Source: Pisaster brevispinus (lineage: Eukaryota; Echinodermata; Asteroidea; Forcipulatida; Asteriidae). From it: 64,000 bases of DNA. The notes beneath the pieces are model-generated. The model ran no database searches and was not told the origin of the DNA. It saw nothing but the letters and a program-made list of their open reading frames with translations. Location of the stretch: positions 248,001 through 312,000 of the forward strand of contig JAMKCF010000016.1 in the NCBI GenBank assembly GCA_023634235.1, read 5' to 3'. Shown here piece by piece: positions 59,467-64,000 of the stretch; the first letter of the stretch is position 1; each line of letters starts with the position of its first letter. The translations under genes were made by a program, and so were the position numbers.

Positions 59467-60234
59467 CATCTCAATACAGGGTGGTTTTTAACAAGTGTAC
59501 CCATATTCGATAGCCAGATTTACCTATTATTTTTGAACTACATGTATGGAACTGGTGACTGTTAACCATTAGTTGTGAAAACAAATATGGTAGTTTAAAG
59601 GAACCATGTGCAAAACTGATTTGTCCAGGGATGCTCTTTCAACTCCATCCAATTTTAGGCTGACCTGGCCAACAGTACGTGATGGACTTTCAAATCGTTG
59701 AAGATGTGAATCACTTTAAAATCACCTGTCCAGGTAAGGCTAGTTTATGTTTATCAACGTGTAAAATTATTCAACAATTCAATTTGTATAAACATTGAAT
59801 GAGTTGCAGAACGCAGTGCAGGCAATGAGAGGGAGATGTGTCACTGTTCAAGGACTTCATGTAGATCAGAAGGCAGACACTAAATGAACATAAAATTAGG
59901 AACCTCATCAGTTAAAAAACTCTTATTTAGTGCTTATTTATTATTTAAAAAGTTACAAAAGACAAGATGCTTTCGTTGATGTGTATTTACAAGCATTAGT
60001 CAAGCGGAGATAAGAAAACCTCCATGGACAAAACAATTTTGAACATGATATATTTAAACTACCACATTTTGAAAACAAAATTACTGATTTCTTAGATACA
60101 TTCACCACTGATGCTAAACAGTCACCACTTTCATAAATAAAAGTACAAAAATGAACAAGCTTAATATGAGTAAGTAGGTGAAAACAGTTGTCAAAGGTGG
60201 GTACATTTCTTTTAACCACTCTGTATTCTTATCA
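59467..60234. other. Non-coding spacer
   Basis: I see no supported gene. An 88-codon minus-strand frame at 59953-60219 has no family features. Confidence 0.35.
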
Positions 60235-60318
60235 TTACACTATCACAGCTTCACTGTCTGCACCACGACAAATCTCAATGGGTTTGAATTCTCTGGCAGA
60301 TAGTTGATCTTTGTACAT
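60235..60318 (-). other. Short protein-like open segment
   Basis: The minus strand reads MYKDQLSAREFKPIEICRGA then DSEAVIV and stops at 60237-60235. Its composition is protein-like, and it could be an alternative terminal exon of the minus-strand gene at 60.7-62.4 kb, but there is no clear acceptor (GATAAACAAG/TAATG is weak). Confidence 0.2.
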
Positions 60319-60706
60319 TACTTGTTTATCTCATCATAAAAAAGAGACACCAATGTTGGTCCCTCTTGGATCAAAACAAACCTTACCAACAACATAAACA
60401 ATAGTAGTGAAACTATAATGTGCAAGATTTGTGCAAACTACATGTCATAAAAAATACTTTGAGAAAAACATCTTTTAGAAAATAAGAAACAGTCTTCAGA
60501 ATAACAAAGTGGTTTGGATACAAAGAAAATTTATGATAAAAGACTACTACAATGTAGCTGTATCAGTTTCTCTCGTAAGTAAATATTGCTTAGCATCTTC
60601 ACAACCCACTTATACAGAAACCTTTTTCATAATGCCACATGGTTTGTAATGGCAATATTAAGGCAGTCTCAATCCAAGTTCAGGAAGATGGTTCTTTTCT
60701 TTATTG

Positions 60707-60813
60707 TCACTGATTAGTGTTTCTAATAAAGCCACGACCAAGTCCACGTCCAAGTCCAATGCCCACACCTGGGTTCATGCTACATTTGGCATTCAGCTGA
60801 TCAGCGAGCTCAC
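60707..60813 (-). CDS. Candidate terminal exon, Gly/Arg-rich C terminus
   Basis: Acceptor CACTTGATTCTATAG leads into 107 bases encoding (G)ELADQLNAKCSMNPG then VGIGLGRGLGRGFIRNTNQ and TGA at 60709-60707. AATAAA (60705-60700 on the minus strand) follows the stop immediately. The phase 1 entry matches the phase 1 exit of the exon at 62253-62357, so the two join in frame. The GLGRGLGRGF tail resembles RG-rich nucleic-acid-binding tails, but I do not recognise the gene. Confidence 0.5.
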
Positions 60814-60904
60814 CTATAGAATCAAGTGTAATAACAAATGCCAATATGAAAGATATTACTAACCAATAAGCATTTATGTTAACAGTAATTAAGTTCCTTG
60901 TATA

Positions 60905-61430
60905 GTATCTGATCTGACCTGATCACCTCACCTGATCGACTGACCTAACAGACGGACCCGACCAACCGACTGACCAGACGTCCTGTGCTGAACGGTCCAC
61001 CTGACTGACCGACCTGATCGGCTGACCTGAACGGTCCACCTGACTGACCGACCTGATTGGCTGACCTGAACAGTCCACCAGACTGACCGACCTGATCGGC
61101 TGACCTGAACAGTCCACCTGACTGACCGACCTGATCAGCTGACCTGAACAGTCCACCTGACTGACCGACCTGATCGGCTGACCTGAACAGTCCACCTGAC
61201 TGACTGACCTGATCGGCTGACCTGAACAGTCCACCTGACTGACCGACCTGATCGGCTGACCTGAACAGTCCACCTGACTGACCGACCTGATCGGCTGACC
61301 TGAACGGTCCACCTGACTGACCGACCTGATCGGCTAACCTGAACGATCAACCTAACTATTACTGACATATCTGATCTACGAACTGACCAACCTGATCAAC
61401 GGACCGGACCTGACCTGACCTGACTGACAG
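60905..61430. repeat. 39-bp minisatellite
   Basis: About nine units of 39 bp built from CCTGATCGGCTGACCTGAAC and AGTCCACCTGACTGACCGA, with shorter diverged CTGACC and CTGATC words at both edges. Because 39 is a multiple of three, stop-free frames run through it on the minus strand with a 13-residue period (for example SGQPIRSVSQV). These are repeat artefacts. The same words appear at 26.7 kb. Confidence 0.92.
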
Positions 61431-61475
61431 ACCCCAATTCCCCCATCAATATCTCTACCAACAAACCTACAGACA

Positions 61476-62049
61476 GATGACAACAGTTCATATAGTGATA
61501 CAAGTGGTGGCAGTGAAGCTGGTAATGTGAATCTTGGATTTAGAGGTCAGGATGGCCCCAGAACTATAAAATAACAATTTTTATTTTATTGCTATACCAG
61601 AGTTAATGTGAAATAACATAACAGTTGTGTTTTTGTTGGTATTGTGGTGCTAGAGCTATCACATTTCATAATTGTCAAGATGGCGATGGTAGCTGTCTTG
61701 GATTTAGAGATCAGGATGATGCCTAAACTCTACTATCACCTTTCCAGTGGATTTCTCATGCCAGAAATAATGGAAAATTTGATCTCTTTCGTACATCTAG
61801 GTCATCTGGTGCAAGAGCTAACACAAGTTATGTATATTCAATGTGGCGTCAGGGGCCATTTTTGCACTATAAAAAATATACTGAGCTACAAGAACAGTTC
61901 ATGTCACAATTCAGATGCACATATAAGCTAATTTTCCTTTTAATGAGGTCAAATCCAACAAGAAAAAAGGTAGCAAAAAATGGTCACAGAATCCAAAGAT
62001 ATGGCCCTAATGGAATGCCTGTCATTATAAATTATTCAGCTGTGAAATG
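61476..62049 (+). pseudogene. Coding-like relic with duplicated LGFRxQD segment
   Basis: After a possible acceptor CAACAAACCTACAG (61461-61474), the plus strand reads TDDNSSYSDTSGGSEAGNVN then LGFRGQDGPRTIK and stops at about 61572. A second stretch from about 61680 reads GDGSCLGFRDQDDA, one in-frame TAA, then SPFQWISHARNNGKFDLFRT and SMWRQGPFLHYKKYTELQEQ, ending at 62049. The shared LGFRxQD block points to a duplicated or broken coding segment. No family is recognised, and a transposon origin is possible. Confidence 0.25.
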
Positions 62050-62252
62050 AACATGACTGAAATTTTACTGCCAGTTCTGTTAGAATATGCTGAACTGTGA
62101 AAGTTTACTTTTATTACACAAGTTCAAGCACTCGCTTTTTCTTTACAAAGTAAATATGTACACTTTTGGCTTAAACTTCCTAGCATTTACTATTTTTTAT
62201 CAAGAAGCCCTATTCAATTTGCCCTCATTATTTTTCATAACCTTTGACCTAC

Positions 62253-62357
62253 CTTCATGTGAAACCTTTGATGGAGGTCCTTGCCAGGAGGCAACTGGGA
62301 GAGGCAGAACTGAGGGTGGAGGTGCAGATGCTGGAAGAGCAAATTTTGAAGGCAAAT
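62253..62357 (-). CDS. Candidate internal exon, Pro-rich (precedes 60707-60813)
   Basis: Acceptor GTGTCGTTCTTACAG and donor CATGAAG/GTAGGT enclose 105 bases, phase 1 to 1. The peptide contains DLPSKFALPASAPPPSVLPL then PVASWQGPPSKVSHEG. A proline-rich linker like this is common in scaffold and adaptor proteins. It splices in frame into the Gly/Arg-rich terminal exon, giving HEG-ELADQ at the junction. The rest of the gene would lie to the right, probably beyond the window. Confidence 0.5.
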
Positions 62358-62539
62358 CTGTAAGAACGACACAGTTAAGATTAAAGAGTGATTTCAAATT
62401 TAAAACATTTCTTTCATCGATTAATACTGGCACTTCTTCAGCCACTCGAGAAGTGAATGAAGAAATAAGGTTACATTCAACCCTCAAATAATTCCTGAAC
62501 AAACAAAAACTTACAATGTCCCTAAATATGGGATACAAG

Positions 62540-62685
62540 GCTTGATTTCAAAAAGCACCCAGATTCATCTTAAGAAGAGTCTCCAATATCACCATAGTGG
62601 TTTGTATTGTGACATCACACTTTGCTTAGCAATAAAGATTAATACACAGTGAAGAACAAACTTAATAGCTCTTTGTGAAATCGGT
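62540..62685 (+). mobile_element. Solo copy of the 34.7-kb fold-back family
   Basis: It runs from TTTCAAAAAGCACCCAGATT through ATCACCATAGTGGTTTGTAT, GTGACATCACACTTTGCTTA and GCAATAAAGATTAATACACA to AGCTCTTTGTGAAATCGG. It matches one arm of the element at 34663-34970. The ends (TTTCAAAAAG and CTTTGTGAAA) are short inverted repeats. Confidence 0.65.
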
Positions 62686-62714
62686 CAAAGGAATAATAAT
62701 TATAATAAAAATAA

Positions 62715-63000
62715 TAGTAAGTTTTTCTAAAGCTCTTTCAGGGCGATCAAAGCGCTGAATAAGAATAGAACAAAAAACAAAACTATGATGTAGCGAGTAA
62801 GAAGTGTTTAAGACGCTTCAAAAAAATAGTAATAGACGGGGAGTTCCTGATGCTTATGGGAATGCTGTTCCAAAGTTTGGGGCCAGCTATTGAGAAAAAG
62901 CTATTGCCGAGGGATTTGGAACTTAAAGGAATGTTAAGAAGTTTGTCTGTAGACGATCTGAGTCCCGCCCTGCCCGGTTGATATAAAGTGAGAAGTTCAC
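62715..63000. repeat. Second copy of the 43.3-kb dispersed family
   Basis: The words GCGATCAAAGCGCTGAATAA and CTGTTCCAAAGTTTGGGGCC then AGCTATTGAGAAAAAGC stand in the same order as in 43295-43680. Copies are well diverged. No coding signal. Confidence 0.4.
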
Positions 63001-63440
63001 ACCATAATAATGATTAAAACATCAAAGTCTATTTTTTAAACACTTGGTAACATTACCATTTGTCTTAAAACAAATATTTCCTTGTGTAAAGAGCTGAAAT
63101 GACCAAGACAAATATCCCCTTGTGCTAATACAATAATAAGCCAAAAAAAAGCACACTGTGACAACATGAACTAAAGTCTTGACAAAATGTGAACAGAACC
63201 ATGACCACATAACTTGATGGAACCGTCAATGATAAGACATATGGAGTGCTTATTGTTTGAATTTATTTTCCCCGAGACCAATGATGTGTCGTAAGTCTTA
63301 CCATTAATAAGTTTTAGTACTGAAACCACGGATGTCTCAAAAGCGATCTTTAAAATCACTGTAACTTAAAAGACTGAAGCAACCTATAGATAAGGGTGCT
63401 TGCAATGAACCCAAAACACTGAAGTAAACACTTACTCTTT
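63001..63440. other. Non-coding spacer
   Basis: I see no supported gene or repeat before the 26-bp array. Two 62-codon minus-strand frames have no features. Confidence 0.35.
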
Positions 63441-63856
63441 CATGATAAGTGTTCTGGGTTCTTTTACATGATAAGTGTTCTGGGTTCTTTTACATGATAA
63501 GTGTTCTGGGTTCTTTTACATGATAAGTGTTCTGGGTTCTTTTACATGATAAGTGTTCTGGGTTCTTTTACATGATAAGTGTTCTGGGTTCTTTTACATG
63601 ATAAGTGTTCTGGGTTCTTTTACATGATAAGTGTTCTGGGTTCTTTTACATGATAAGTGTTCTGGGTTCTTTTACATGATAAGTGTTCTGGGTTCTTTTA
63701 CATGATAAGTGTTCTGGGTTCTTTTACATGATAAGTGTTTTGGGTTCTTTTACATGATAAGTGTTCTGGGTTCTTTTACATGATAAGTGTTCTGGGTTCT
63801 TTTACATGATAAGTGTTCTGGGTTCTTTTACATGATAAGTGTTCTGGGTTCTTTTA
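63441..63856 (+). repeat. 26-bp minisatellite, 16 copies
   Basis: CATGATAAGTGTTCTGGGTT followed by CTTTTA repeats exactly 16 times (416 bp) with no length change. The only substitution I found is GTGTTTTGGG for GTGTTCTGGG at about 63737-63746. Such homogeneity implies very recent expansion. Confidence 0.95.
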
Positions 63857-64000
63857 CATGCTCTACCTATAATATTACAAGGAACCTACAGCCTTATGTC
63901 TAATCCGTAGGGGGGGGGGAACAATTATGGTACACTATCTTGCTGAAGAACCCAAGCATCATAACCAGCCAGAGGACAGAACCCACACATTTGAATAACA
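63857..64000. other. Right edge of the window
   Basis: Contains a G run at 63910-63919 and GTACACTATCTTGCTGAAGA then ACCCAAGCATCATAACCAGC, which resembles SINE tail sequence on the minus strand (compare 33.4 kb), cut by the window end. Confidence 0.3.

Noticed and set aside
60923..61368. Open frames with 13-residue repeats
   Set aside because: Direct product of the 39-bp minisatellite.

Overview
The window is eukaryotic nuclear DNA, most likely from a marine deuterostome. An echinoderm is my best guess, on general resemblance rather than a diagnostic marker. The support is: interrupted genes with GT-AG splice signals, an intronless TRIM-type RING/B-box gene of the kind expanded in echinoderms and lancelets, many tRNA-derived SINE-like elements, fold-back elements that end in GTTTCACAAAG-like sequence, and a large satellite array. 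There are no bacterial operons, CRISPR arrays, rRNA genes or intact tRNA genes.

Layout. Positions 1-23609 are one uninterrupted tandem satellite of about 50 units of 471 bp, entered in mid-unit at the left edge and ending at 23609 in a decayed unit. The array has internal order: a 12-unit (5.65-kb) higher-order period covers about 7.7-18 kb, and shorter two-unit and one-unit duplications occur elsewhere. Every unit carries a GC-rich nested inverted repeat. A diverged single relative of the unit sits outside the array at about 26.44-26.62 kb.

From 23.6 to 44 kb the sequence is AT-rich and dense in small mobile elements: tRNA-like SINEs, fold-back and inverted-terminal elements, a LINE fragment, a perfect 332-bp tandem duplication, and a 1.27-kb hAT-like element. 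Scattered in it on the minus strand are recognisable exons. Two belong to a TIM22-like gene that lacks about 14 internal residues. One belongs to a GABA-aminotransferase-like (ABAT) gene in which both the PLP-binding Asp and the catalytic Lys are replaced. These look like decayed or repurposed gene copies. An unidentified terminal exon lies at 30.7 kb.

From 44 to 64 kb the only complete gene is the TRIM-like gene (44092-45789, plus strand). Downstream, minus-strand exons with matching splice phases mark parts of two unidentified genes (47.3-49.1 kb and 60.7-62.4 kb), and weaker first-exon candidates lie at 51.5 and 56.5 kb. Between them are a Tc1/mariner-like non-autonomous element with internal direct repeats (53.1-54.2 kb), a hAT-like MITE with an 8-bp target duplication (59.1-59.5 kb), a 39-bp minisatellite (60.9-61.4 kb) and a perfect-period 26-bp minisatellite (63.44-63.86 kb).

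The genes show no evident shared pathway. The most unusual content is the structured satellite, its likely ancestral copy nearby, and the catalytically defective ABAT and TIM22 exons. All exon calls are from reading splice signals and frames by eye, without database comparison.
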